From: a virus
Reading direction: 5' to 3' (one strand)
IMG/VR virus record: IMGVR_UViG_3300033182_000397
Span: 1-20,296 of that record
Length of the DNA: 20,296 nucleotides
Every line of letters begins with the position of its first letter. Within the stretch, counting starts at the first letter, position 1. Positions 7,950 through 16,645 of this stretch are shown in pieces. The notes under the pieces are model-generated. The model searched no databases. It was not told where the DNA came from and saw only the letters and a program-made list of their open reading frames with translations. A program made the position numbers and the translations under genes.

Positions 7950-9449
7950 ATGACTGCAATCATTACACAAAAATTCAGACAACATAACGCAGAGCAGTTC
8001 TATGAGTCATTCTCTGAAACTGCAAAGTCAACATATTATATGTTGATTGGTAAGGCAACTCCATTCACTGCTGGGACCAGCGGTGGAACTGACTCTGCAC
8101 CACCAACTCCTGTTGATGATGTTTCCAGTGAGTTCTACGTTTGGGACCAGACTATTGCTGGTAAGAATATTGCATCTACTGATGTTCAATATGTTATTCC
8201 CCGTAGAGATTGGGCAAACGCAACGACATATGATATGTATGACGATACTGTTAGTGCATCAAATACTTCTACATCTGGTGCAACAAATCTGTATGACTCA
8301 ACATTTTTCTTTAGAACATCAGATAACAGAGTGTACATGGTTCTAGACAATAATGCTGGTGCTGCATATTCTGGTACAGAACCAACTTCCGAAGCAAATA
8401 CGCCCTTTGCTTCTGGTGGATACATTCTTAAGTACATGTATACGATTACTGCATCTGACCAAGTTAAGTTTCTAACAACGGACTTTATGCCTGTTCGTAC
8501 AGACTCAACTGTTTCTGCTGCTGCAACTGATGGTAAAATCGAATCACTTGTTGTTACTGGTGGTTCTGGTTATACACAGGGAACTTACTATGCCGCAGTT
8601 TATGGTGACGGTGCAAACCAAGGGACTGCCTCTGGCGCAATTGTAAAGATTGTTGTTGACTCAGACGGTGTTCTAAATGCATTTGGTCTAACAGACGGAA
8701 CAGACACAACTGTTTATGCGGGTGGTTCTGGATATACATACGGAACTGTAAATCTTGCATCAGGTTATACATTCTCAGATGCAGCTCTAACAAGTGCATC
8801 TGCAATTGGTGGTTCTGGTGGTTCCATTCGTGTTGTGATTAGTCCAAAGGGCGGTCATGGTTCAAATGCCGTTGACCAACTTGGTGGACACTATGTCATG
8901 TTGAACACACTCTTTATCGGTGCAGAACGTGATGACCTTCTCACAGGTAACGACTTCAGAAACATTGCAATCGTAGTTGACCCAACAACGTATGGAACTT
9001 CCACAGTTGCAACAGACAGTACAATTCGTCAGACTTCTGCACTTAAACTTACAAGTGTAAGTGGAACATTTACTGCTGACGAGAAGATTACTCAGACATC
9101 AACAGGTGCGATTGGTAAAGTTGTAGAGTGGGATTCAGATTTAAGTATTCTGTATTATCAACAGGAACGTTATGGTGATTATGGCACAAACTCAACCACT
9201 GGTGCATTCGTTGCATTCTCTGGTGCAAATGCTGTAACTGGTGCAGACTCATCTGCAACAGGAACACCTGATGCTGATGCAGACAGTGCAGTGACACTCT
9301 CTGGTGGACAAACAATTACCTTCACAAACGGATACGCAAATCCAGAACTACAACCCGATAGTGGAGACATCATATATAATGAGAACAGGTCACCTATCTC
9401 AAGAGCAACTGACCAGACCGAAGACATCAAAATCATAGTGGAATTCTAA
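7950..9449 (+). CDS. 8: Baseplate wedge subunit gp8, enlarged
   Basis: This 499-residue protein aligns by eye with T4 gp8 (334 residues), the dimeric wedge protein next to gp7 and gp10. The N-terminal ITQKFRQHNAEQFYES matches T4 VTSKFRTEKMLNFYNS. VIPRRDW at residues 82-88 is shared exactly, GYILKYMYTI matches GYVWEYLFEI, and the C-terminus IIYNENRSPI...DQTEDIKI matches T4 MIYMENRPPI...DQTEEINI. The extra length comes from internal insertions. One near residues 195-275 holds two GGSGYT units, and another, at about residues 350-465, includes DEKITQTSTGAIGKV (bases 9078-9122), a relative of the TITGxTSGAT motif in neighbouring proteins. Its stop is one base before the ATG of the 2323-residue gene. 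Confidence 0.92.
   Translation: MTAIITQKFRQHNAEQFYESFSETAKSTYYMLIGKATPFTAGTSGGTDSAPPTPVDDVSSEFYVWDQTIAGKNIASTDVQYVIPRRDWANATTYDMYDDTVSASNTSTSGATNLYDSTFFFRTSDNRVYMVLDNNAGAAYSGTEPTSEANTPFASGGYILKYMYTITASDQVKFLTTDFMPVRTDSTVSAAATDGKIESLVVTGGSGYTQGTYYAAVYGDGANQGTASGAIVKIVVDSDGVLNAFGLTDGTDTTVYAGGSGYTYGTVNLASGYTFSDAALTSASAIGGSGGSIRVVISPKGGHGSNAVDQLGGHYVMLNTLFIGAERDDLLTGNDFRNIAIVVDPTTYGTSTVATDSTIRQTSALKLTSVSGTFTADEKITQTSTGAIGKVVEWDSDLSILYYQQERYGDYGTNSTTGAFVAFSGANAVTGADSSATGTPDADADSAVTLSGGQTITFTNGYANPELQPDSGDIIYNENRSPISRATDQTEDIKIIVEF
9078..9122 (+). repeat. TITGxTSGAT-type motif inside gp8
   Basis: Residues 377-391 (DEKITQTSTGAIGKV), preceded by SGTFTA, follow the same plan as GTFTRGEKITGGTSGATGRI in the downstream giant protein. 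It lies in a region absent from T4 gp8. Confidence 0.6.
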
Positions 9450-9450
9450 T

Positions 9451-12400
9451 ATGGCACAAAAAACAAATCTTAATGCTGCACCTTATTACGACGACTTCAA
9501 TAAGGACAATAATTATGTTCGCACACTCTTTCGGCCTGGTTTCGCAGTTCAGGCGAGAGAACTTACTCAGTTACAGAGTCAGTTGCAGTATCAGATTGAG
9601 GCACACGGTAGTCATGTGTTTAAAGAGGGTGCGTTGGTGGTGCCAGGTGTTAATGGCATTAAAACTTATGAGTCACTAAAACTTGCAACACAATTTGGTG
9701 GGGAAAACGTAGACCCATCAAAATACTATAATGCAACTACACCAGTTGTAATCACTGGTGTAACTAGTGGTGTTGAAGCAGAGGTGATTGGATATCAGGC
9801 AGGGACTACGACAGAACAACCACTTCTTTTTCTGAACTATAAACGGGCAGGAACAGATAATACAACTGTTAGATTTTCTGATAATGAAAATATTACTGCT
9901 AGTGTTGCAATTCAACATGATGCAACATCTTATGATGCTGACGTTGCTTCAGCAACTACTTTTACTGCAACTTCTACTGATGCAACAAGTGCAACAGGAC
10001 CAGCAGCAGTAAAAGGTTCTGCATACTTTACCAAACCAGGCGTTTACTATGTTCGTGGTTTCTTTGTTGCGGTCACTGAACAAGTACTAACACTTGACCC
10101 ATACAATAGAGACTTTAACGGATTTGTTGGTTTTGATATTACAGAGACACTAGTTACTCCAGAGGATGAATCATCACTTTTAGACAACGCACAGGGTTCT
10201 TCAAACTTTGCTGCAAAGGGTGCTCATCGTCTTCAGTTCACTCTTACTCTTGCAAAGAAAACAACTGCAACTAATGCAAACTTTGTTCAAATTGCACAGA
10301 TTAAAAATGGTGTAGTTGTTGCACAAGGTAGAGAAACAGAATACTCTGTGCTTGCAGAAGAGTTTGCAAGACGTACATTTGATGAGTCTGGTAACTACAC
10401 TGTTCGTCCATTTCAGTTTAGTGTTGAAGAGTCAGTAACGGTAAATGAGAACACTGGTAGATTTGCAGTTGGTGCAACTACAGATGATGGTAATACTGCA
10501 AGTTCAGATTTACTTGCAATCAAGGTTTCTCCCGGCAAAGCTTATGTCAATGGTTTTGAACTTGACAAGAATGTTCCAACGTTCAAGGACATCAATAAGG
10601 CTCGTGACTTTGAAACTAAGAATGCTGACATCACAGTTTTTGATACTGGTAACTATGCACTCATCACAAATATCTATGGCACACCAGATATCTCAGAAGT
10701 AACCAGTGAGGCAACTCCTTTCAAAGAGTGTCAGTTCTATGATACACAGAACTCATCTCGTGGCACGGCAAACGGAACACTGATTGGCGTGGGACGGGCT
10801 CGTTCTATGTCATATCATAGTGGCACGGCGGGTGCAACTTCTTCTAACACAACCTCACAGTATAAGTTGTTCTTGTTTGATCTAAGACCATTTACAGTTT
10901 TAACTCTAAGTGGTACACCAAGTCCAACACTCACCGCAACCCATACTGATGGTGTTCTTGTTACAGGTGTGACAAGTGGTGCAACTGGTCTTGTATTTGG
11001 TGAAGGTACATCAACAACTAATGTCAACCTAACAAATGTTATCGGAACGTTCTCTGCTGGTGAAAAGATTACGGCTTCAGACTCATCTGAAACAGATAGT
11101 ATTGTTGAGGACTCTGGTAACACAGACTTGACAATCTCATCAGTAACTACATATTCATTCCAAGACTTCAAACAAATCTTCATGGATGATGCAGATTCTG
11201 GACAAGACTTTACTGCTGATCTTGTTCTTGATAATGAGTTAACACTTAGTGGTACATATCGTACAGAGACAAGTGGTACAAACAACCTTATTGGTGTGTC
11301 TGGTTATGACACTAGTGAGGTCAAGGTTGGTGACGTTCTAGAAATTCCAACTGGTAATATCGGTCAGACTGAAGAAAGAGTTGTTGATGATGTAACATCA
11401 AATGCAATCTCATTTACTGTTGCACCCACAACCGATGAAATTACAACCGCAAACGTTATTCGTAAACGTGCTCAGTTGAAAGACCCAGAAAAAAATATCG
11501 CACTATTCAAACCATCAAAGAAGGTTGTAAAGACTCACTTGACAACTGCAAATGGCGGTGCAAGTGATACACAATTCACTATTCGCAGACAGTTCGTTGG
11601 TACAACAGATGCATCTGGTGTGGTATCATTTACTGCTGGTACAAACGAAACCTTCAATGGTTTTGCAGAGGGTGATTACACACTGTCAATTCTAACAGCA
11701 GGAACAGGAACAGGCGCACAGGGTGATATTGTTAGTCTGGATGGAAAACTCACTGGAACTGGAACTGGTTCCTTAACTGTTACTGACGCAAGTATCTTAG
11801 GTAATAGTGCAAAGGTAAAACTTCTTGCAACCACAACGAAGACTTCTGTTACACAAAAGAATAAAACTGTTAAGTTGATGAAACAGGTAAAGGTAACACC
11901 AGGCACAGCTGATGCATATGGTACACGCCCAACTGATAAAGAAATTTCTCTTGGCCGTGCAGATGCATTTAAACTTGTTGCAGTGTTTGACTCAGAAGAC
12001 ACATCAACAGATGCTGTTGCACCAGAACTAACCACAGGTGCAATCACTGGTACATTCACTAGAGGTGAAAAGATTACGGGCGGAACAAGTGGTGCAACGG
12101 GTAGAATTATTGACACATCATCACCATTTAGTTATGTTCTGACATCAGCAACAGACTTTGCTGTGGGTGATGTTATTACAGGAGAATCCTCTGGCGCAAC
12201 TGCAACAGTGAGTGCAGTGACGGCGGGTGATGTTGTTATCACCTCAGACTTCCTTCTTGATACAGGACAACGTGATAACTTCTATGATATTTCTCGTATC
12301 ATCAGAAAACCAAGTGTTCCCACACCACAGGGTAGACTCCTCGTAGTTTATGATTATATGGAACACGGTACTGGTGATGTAATGACAGTTGACTCATATA

Positions 12401-15400
12401 CTGATGTTGCAAACCAGATGGATTACGAAGATATTCCATCATACAATGCATCAAGAGTTGACCCAGATGATCCAGAACCCACAGGTCTGTTCCCACTATA
12501 TGAAACATACGACTTTAGACCAAGAGTTGCTGACATTGCTGGTGCAAGTGCAACACTTTCAACAGTAGACGAAATCACTGGAAACTCTTTCGACTTTACC
12601 TCTAGAGTTTACACTGGTACGGGTTCATCTTATTCTAACTTTGGTAAACCAGCTTCTAACGTTCAGTCCGATCTTGAGTATTATTTGCCAAAACGTGCAT
12701 CTATTTTCATGGACGACAGAGGCAATATTATTGTAAGGGAGGGTGCATCTTCTGAAAGACCTCGGTTACCAACTCCTGTTGATAATGCAATGAAACTTGC
12801 AGACCTTTCTTTACCCGCATTTACATTTAAACCATCAGACGTAACTTTGACTAGAGAAAGAACTCAAAGATTTACGATGCGTGATATTGGTAGGATGGAA
12901 CAAAGACTTACCGATGTTGAAAGAGTTACCACACTTTCATTGCTTGAGAAAGATGCACAATCCTTTGAGGTCACTGATGCAAACGGACTAAACAGATTTA
13001 AGTCTGGTTTCCTCGTTGACGCATTCCGTGGTCACTCTGTTGGTGATACTCAGCACCCTGATTATAGAAATTCTATGGATATGCAATTGGGAGAATTACG
13101 TCCAGTTCATAAGACAAAGGGTATTGGCCTTATTGAACAGGCAACTACTGATACTGCAAGAACAACTGCTGGTTATCAGAAGACAGGTGACCTTTTGACA
13201 CTTCCATACACAGAAGAGGTTATTTCCGAAAACCCATTTGCAACGACAGTGGAAAGAGTTACGCCGTTTCTTACTGCAAGTTGGAATGGTAAAGTTATAC
13301 TTGACCCAGACCAAGACTCTTGGTTTGAAACAGAGGTTGCACCAGAACTTGTTATCAATGTTGATGGTAACTTTGATGCAGTTGCTGCTGCAAATAGAAA
13401 CCAGTTGGGAACTGTTTGGAATGCATGGCAGGATACATGGAGTGGTCGAATTAGAACAATTCGGATTCCGAACGGTCTTGACGACGGCGGCAAAGGCTGG
13501 GACCCCTCGACCACCACCCGCACAGTAGAAACTGGCACTTCAAGAAGAACTGGAACAAGAACTTTTGTTGAAGAATCTGTTGAAAGAGAGAGTCAGGGTT
13601 TCAGAACAATATCTAGAGTTGCAATTCCTGTTGTTCGTGCAAGGAATGTTCGTTTTGATGCTGAGGGTTTAAGACCATTTACAAGAGTTTATGTATTCTT
13701 TGATAATAGAGATGTAAATGCATATGTCACACCAGACTCAGATTCAACTACAGATTCAACACCCGCTGCAGGAAGTCCACTAATTGTTAAATCCGATAGT
13801 AGATGTGGTGGTACGTTTGCAATTCCAGACCCAAAAATTTCTGGTAATCCACAGTTCCAAACTGGGGATATTCTGTTTAAGATAACTGGAAGTAGCACTA
13901 ATGCAAATGACCCAACCACTTTTGCACAAACAACTTACAGTGCAAATGGTATTCTTGAAACAAGACAAGAAACTATTATTGCAACTCGTAATGGTAGACT
14001 TGCAGCTGAAAATGTTAGTCAAACAAGAGGTATACAACGTGAAGCTCAAGGCTTCTTCGCCGGCGGTGGTGACGATAACTCTGATGGCACTGGTAGTTGT
14101 TTTGTTGCTGGAACTATTGTTAGAATGGCTGATGGTTCCGATAAGAAAATTGAAGACGTACAGATTGGTGACATTCTTCTTGGTATGGATGGTGCGGAAA
14201 ATACAGTATTAGAATTTGATCATCCAATGTTAGATGGTCGTGATCTTATTGGTATTAATGGATCAGGTCCGTTTAAAACACCCGAGCATCCACTCTTAAC
14301 TAAAGATGGATGGAAGGCATATAACAGTCAAGATACTATTGAACAAAAACCACAGATAGCTCATTTAATGACTAATGGCAATCTCGAAGTTGGTGATGAA
14401 ATTAAAGATATTAATGGCAACTGGATTTTAGTTGAAAGTCTTGAAGTTTTTGAAAACGAAGAAGAACAACAAGTATATAACTTCGTGTTGGACGGAAATA
14501 ATACATACCATGCAAATGGACTTGTAGCCCATAACCGTGATCCATTGTGTCAGACTTTCATTATTGCTGACGAAGATAAACAGTTTAACGCAGATTTGGG
14601 TGGAAGTAACACAGATGCTGGTAGATTTGTAACATCTATTGACTTGTTCTTCTCTGCTAAAGATGATACACTTCCAATTAGTGTTGAAATTCGTAACGTT
14701 GTAAATGGATATCCCGGCCCTAAAGTTCTACCATTTAGTAGGGTTACTCTGTCACCATCTGAAGTTAATGTCTCTTCTGATGGTAAAACTGCAACTAAGT
14801 TTACTTTCAAATCTCCAGTTTACCTACAGTCTATGGCGGAGTATTGTTTCGTTGTTCTAACAAATACACCAAATTATATTATGTGGATTTCTGATTTGGG
14901 GCAAGATGATGCCGATGGTAATCTTGTTTCTGAACAACCACACATTGGTGTTCTTTTCAAAGGACACAATAACCGTACTTGGGTTGCTTCACCAACACAA
15001 GATGCAAAGTTTACTCTTCGTGCCGCTGTTTTTGATACAAGTGCTGCTGGTGCAGTCACTCTTACCAATGACACAGTACCAACACTCACTCTTGGTAAGA
15101 ATCCACTAGTGATGACAAATGGCAGTACCACTCTAAAGGTAAACCATTTTGATAACCAGATGCACTCTACATCAAACAATGTCACAATTAGTGGTGTGGT
15201 GTCTGGTGCAGAGACTACACTTAATGGTGCTATTGCAAGTGATGCAACTGCAATCACACTAACCTCTGGTACAAACTTTGATGATACTACAGGTAAGTAT
15301 GCTCCAACCGCAGTTGGTAGTATCTACTATATCAAGATTGGTGATGAGATTATTTCTTACACCTCAATCACAGGTAATAATATTACTGGTGCAACAAGAG

Positions 15401-16422
15401 GTGTCGGTGGAACAACTGCTACAGCCCACGCAAATGGTGCAACAGTAGAATTGTACATGCTACATAAAGTTCCATTTACAGAAATCAATAAGACGCATAC
15501 TGCTATTGCAAATACATCTACGGATTATTACACAGTTTCTCTTTCAACAACACCAGTTGTTGCAAGTGGTGGTGACTCATCATTTGGTGGAACATCTGTA
15601 ACTGCAACAGAAAATGCAATGTATGATGTCAGCAGTACAATCATTGGAACTCTCATTCCACCAGAGTGTGATATTGTTTCAAAGATTAGACCCACAACTG
15701 CAACAAGTGCTAGTGGTTCTCAAACTTCATTCACACTGTCTACTCTTGCTAATGCAGAGACAGTTCCGTTGAATGATAATTACTATTATGAAGACCCATA
15801 TATGGTTGCCTCTGAGATTAACGAGACAAACGAAATGTCTGGTGATAAGTCTTTGATTATGCCATTGACACTCTCTTCAACAAATAGTAATGTATCTCCT
15901 GTTATCGACTTGAAGAGAATGACATTCTTGGCGATTGCAAACAGGATTAATGAGATTGACTCATCTGCTGATGTATATCCTACATCAATCTATGATCCAA
16001 TGACAGACCCATCTGGTGATGACCACGATGCAATCTATTTGACAAAACGTGCAACACTGGAAAATCCTGCAACATCACTCAGAGTTATCTTTGATGCAAA
16101 CAGAGAGGACACTGCTAATATCAAGGTTCTCTACAAAATTCTGAGAACTGATGATGCAAATGACTTTGATGAACTGGACTATAAGTTCTTCAATGATGAT
16201 GGGACCGTTGCCGGTTCTGGTGGACCAGACGTAAGTGTGTCTCCATCACTTGGTATTAATCAGTTTAACGAGTATGAGTTCACCGCTGGTGTGACAGACG
16301 ATGGTATTGGTACACCACTTGATGAGTTCATTGCCTTCCAGATTAAGATTGTAATGCGGGCAACAAACTCTGCAAGACCACCAAGGATTAAAGACCTTAG
16401 AATTCTAGCACTGGCGACATAA
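9451..16422 (+). CDS. Giant DUF4815-type baseplate/tail protein with an internal Hint domain
   Basis: This is a 2323-residue protein. Its N-terminus, NLNAAPYYDDFNKDNNYVRT, followed by FRPGFAVQARELTQLQSQLQ, is the hallmark of DUF4815-type structural proteins of T4-like marine phages. Further landmarks are GRLLVVYDYMEHGTGDVMTV (about residue 960), DIGRMEQRLTDVERVTTLSL then KSGFLVDAFRGHS (about 1146-1195), NPFATTVERVTPF (about 1264), and DPLCQTF (1697-1703) with SIDLFFSAKDDTLPISVEIR after it. Just before DPLCQTF a Hint domain occupies residues 1550-1695. Several TSGAT motifs occur in the first 920 residues. In T4 order the position after gp8 is that of gp9/gp10, so an outer-wedge or fibre-network role is likely but not shown. 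The start, 1 base after gp8's stop, has AGTGGAA upstream. Confidence 0.88.
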   Translation: MAQKTNLNAAPYYDDFNKDNNYVRTLFRPGFAVQARELTQLQSQLQYQIEAHGSHVFKEGALVVPGVNGIKTYESLKLATQFGGENVDPSKYYNATTPVVITGVTSGVEAEVIGYQAGTTTEQPLLFLNYKRAGTDNTTVRFSDNENITASVAIQHDATSYDADVASATTFTATSTDATSATGPAAVKGSAYFTKPGVYYVRGFFVAVTEQVLTLDPYNRDFNGFVGFDITETLVTPEDESSLLDNAQGSSNFAAKGAHRLQFTLTLAKKTTATNANFVQIAQIKNGVVVAQGRETEYSVLAEEFARRTFDESGNYTVRPFQFSVEESVTVNENTGRFAVGATTDDGNTASSDLLAIKVSPGKAYVNGFELDKNVPTFKDINKARDFETKNADITVFDTGNYALITNIYGTPDISEVTSEATPFKECQFYDTQNSSRGTANGTLIGVGRARSMSYHSGTAGATSSNTTSQYKLFLFDLRPFTVLTLSGTPSPTLTATHTDGVLVTGVTSGATGLVFGEGTSTTNVNLTNVIGTFSAGEKITASDSSETDSIVEDSGNTDLTISSVTTYSFQDFKQIFMDDADSGQDFTADLVLDNELTLSGTYRTETSGTNNLIGVSGYDTSEVKVGDVLEIPTGNIGQTEERVVDDVTSNAISFTVAPTTDEITTANVIRKRAQLKDPEKNIALFKPSKKVVKTHLTTANGGASDTQFTIRRQFVGTTDASGVVSFTAGTNETFNGFAEGDYTLSILTAGTGTGAQGDIVSLDGKLTGTGTGSLTVTDASILGNSAKVKLLATTTKTSVTQKNKTVKLMKQVKVTPGTADAYGTRPTDKEISLGRADAFKLVAVFDSEDTSTDAVAPELTTGAITGTFTRGEKITGGTSGATGRIIDTSSPFSYVLTSATDFAVGDVITGESSGATATVSAVTAGDVVITSDFLLDTGQRDNFYDISRIIRKPSVPTPQGRLLVVYDYMEHGTGDVMTVDSYTDVANQMDYEDIPSYNASRVDPDDPEPTGLFPLYETYDFRPRVADIAGASATLSTVDEITGNSFDFTSRVYTGTGSSYSNFGKPASNVQSDLEYYLPKRASIFMDDRGNIIVREGASSERPRLPTPVDNAMKLADLSLPAFTFKPSDVTLTRERTQRFTMRDIGRMEQRLTDVERVTTLSLLEKDAQSFEVTDANGLNRFKSGFLVDAFRGHSVGDTQHPDYRNSMDMQLGELRPVHKTKGIGLIEQATTDTARTTAGYQKTGDLLTLPYTEEVISENPFATTVERVTPFLTASWNGKVILDPDQDSWFETEVAPELVINVDGNFDAVAAANRNQLGTVWNAWQDTWSGRIRTIRIPNGLDDGGKGWDPSTTTRTVETGTSRRTGTRTFVEESVERESQGFRTISRVAIPVVRARNVRFDAEGLRPFTRVYVFFDNRDVNAYVTPDSDSTTDSTPAAGSPLIVKSDSRCGGTFAIPDPKISGNPQFQTGDILFKITGSSTNANDPTTFAQTTYSANGILETRQETIIATRNGRLAAENVSQTRGIQREAQGFFAGGGDDNSDGTGSCFVAGTIVRMADGSDKKIEDVQIGDILLGMDGAENTVLEFDHPMLDGRDLIGINGSGPFKTPEHPLLTKDGWKAYNSQDTIEQKPQIAHLMTNGNLEVGDEIKDINGNWILVESLEVFENEEEQQVYNFVLDGNNTYHANGLVAHNRDPLCQTFIIADEDKQFNADLGGSNTDAGRFVTSIDLFFSAKDDTLPISVEIRNVVNGYPGPKVLPFSRVTLSPSEVNVSSDGKTATKFTFKSPVYLQSMAEYCFVVLTNTPNYIMWISDLGQDDADGNLVSEQPHIGVLFKGHNNRTWVASPTQDAKFTLRAAVFDTSAAGAVTLTNDTVPTLTLGKNPLVMTNGSTTLKVNHFDNQMHSTSNNVTISGVVSGAETTLNGAIASDATAITLTSGTNFDDTTGKYAPTAVGSIYYIKIGDEIISYTSITGNNITGATRGVGGTTATAHANGATVELYMLHKVPFTEINKTHTAIANTSTDYYTVSLSTTPVVASGGDSSFGGTSVTATENAMYDVSSTIIGTLIPPECDIVSKIRPTTATSASGSQTSFTLSTLANAETVPLNDNYYYEDPYMVASEINETNEMSGDKSLIMPLTLSSTNSNVSPVIDLKRMTFLAIANRINEIDSSADVYPTSIYDPMTDPSGDDHDAIYLTKRATLENPATSLRVIFDANREDTANIKVLYKILRTDDANDFDELDYKFFNDDGTVAGSGGPDVSVSPSLGINQFNEYEFTAGVTDDGIGTPLDEFIAFQIKIVMRATNSARPPRIKDLRILALAT
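9745..9786 (+). repeat. ITGVTSG motif copy in the giant protein
   Basis: Residues 99-112 (VVITGVTSGVEAEV) form the first, slightly diverged copy of the motif in this protein. A closer copy, VLVTGVTSGATGLV, is at residues 502-515 (10954-10995). Confidence 0.65.
12049..12210 (+). repeat. Tandem pair of GxxITGxxSGAT motifs
   Basis: Residues 867-886 (GTFTRGEKITGGTSGATGRI) and 906-920 (GDVITGESSGATATV) are two units 39 residues apart. That spacing is nearly the same as the 38 residues between the two copies in the gp7-position protein. Confidence 0.75.
14098..14535 (+). other. Hint (intein-like) domain, residues 1550-1695 of the giant protein
   Basis: The 146-residue block starts at Cys1550 with CFVAGTIVRMADG and IEDVQIGDILLG (block A). 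It contains FKTPEHPLLT with Thr1610 and His1613 (block B, TxxH), and ends with NNTYHANGLVAHN, giving penultimate His1694 and terminal Asn1695 (blocks F and G). The size fits a minimal Hint domain with no homing endonuclease. A Gly-rich linker (AGGGDDNSDGTGS) precedes it. The residue after Asn1695 is Arg1696, where a splicing intein would have Cys, Ser or Thr. This combination resembles bacterial-intein-like domains that cleave at one or both ends. Whether it cleaves, splices or is inert cannot be read from the sequence. Confidence 0.88.
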
Positions 16423-16423
16423 G

Positions 16424-16645
16424 ATGAGAATACAAGTTGAAGGTCATAATGATTTGGTTCGTGATGAAAGATCAAATGCAATCGTGAACACAAATAAGTC
16501 TGCATACCTCATTGCAAAGAAACGTGCAGAAGAGGCTCAAAGACAACGTGATGAAATTCGTGAGACTACAAGAGAACTAAATAGTCTTAAATCTGAGATG
16601 CATGAAATTAAAAATATGTTATTAAAACTGGTAGAGGATAAGTAA
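16424..16645 (+). CDS. Small coiled-coil phage protein, function unknown
   Basis: This 73-residue protein has a short N-terminal part, IQVEGHNDLVRDERSNAIVN, and then a long charged helix from about residue 25 (KSAYLIAKKRAEEAQRQRDE) to the end (LKSEMHEIKNMLLKLVEDK). The C-terminal 25 residues have leucine/isoleucine/methionine spacing that fits a coiled coil. The start is 1 base after the stop of the giant gene, and its own stop abuts the next ATG, so it is translated as part of the structural operon. I recall similar small proteins with VEGH-LVRD and NTNKSAY motifs in T4-like marine phages. No function is assigned. A chaperone or connector for the neighbouring fibre proteins would fit, as inference only. 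Confidence 0.8.
   Translation: MRIQVEGHNDLVRDERSNAIVNTNKSAYLIAKKRAEEAQRQRDEIRETTRELNSLKSEMHEIKNMLLKLVEDK

Noticed and set aside
11676-12116. Minus-strand frame of 146 codons inside the giant gene
   Set aside because: Same reasons: low-complexity shadow of a confident coding frame.
14098-14535. A full intein with homing endonuclease
   Set aside because: The block is only 146 residues with no room for a LAGLIDADG or HNH endonuclease, and the +1 residue is Arg, so it was called a Hint/intein-like domain instead.
9451-16422. Naming this gene as 10
   Set aside because: The place after gp8 is suggestive, but the match is to DUF4815-type proteins and not to T4 gp10.
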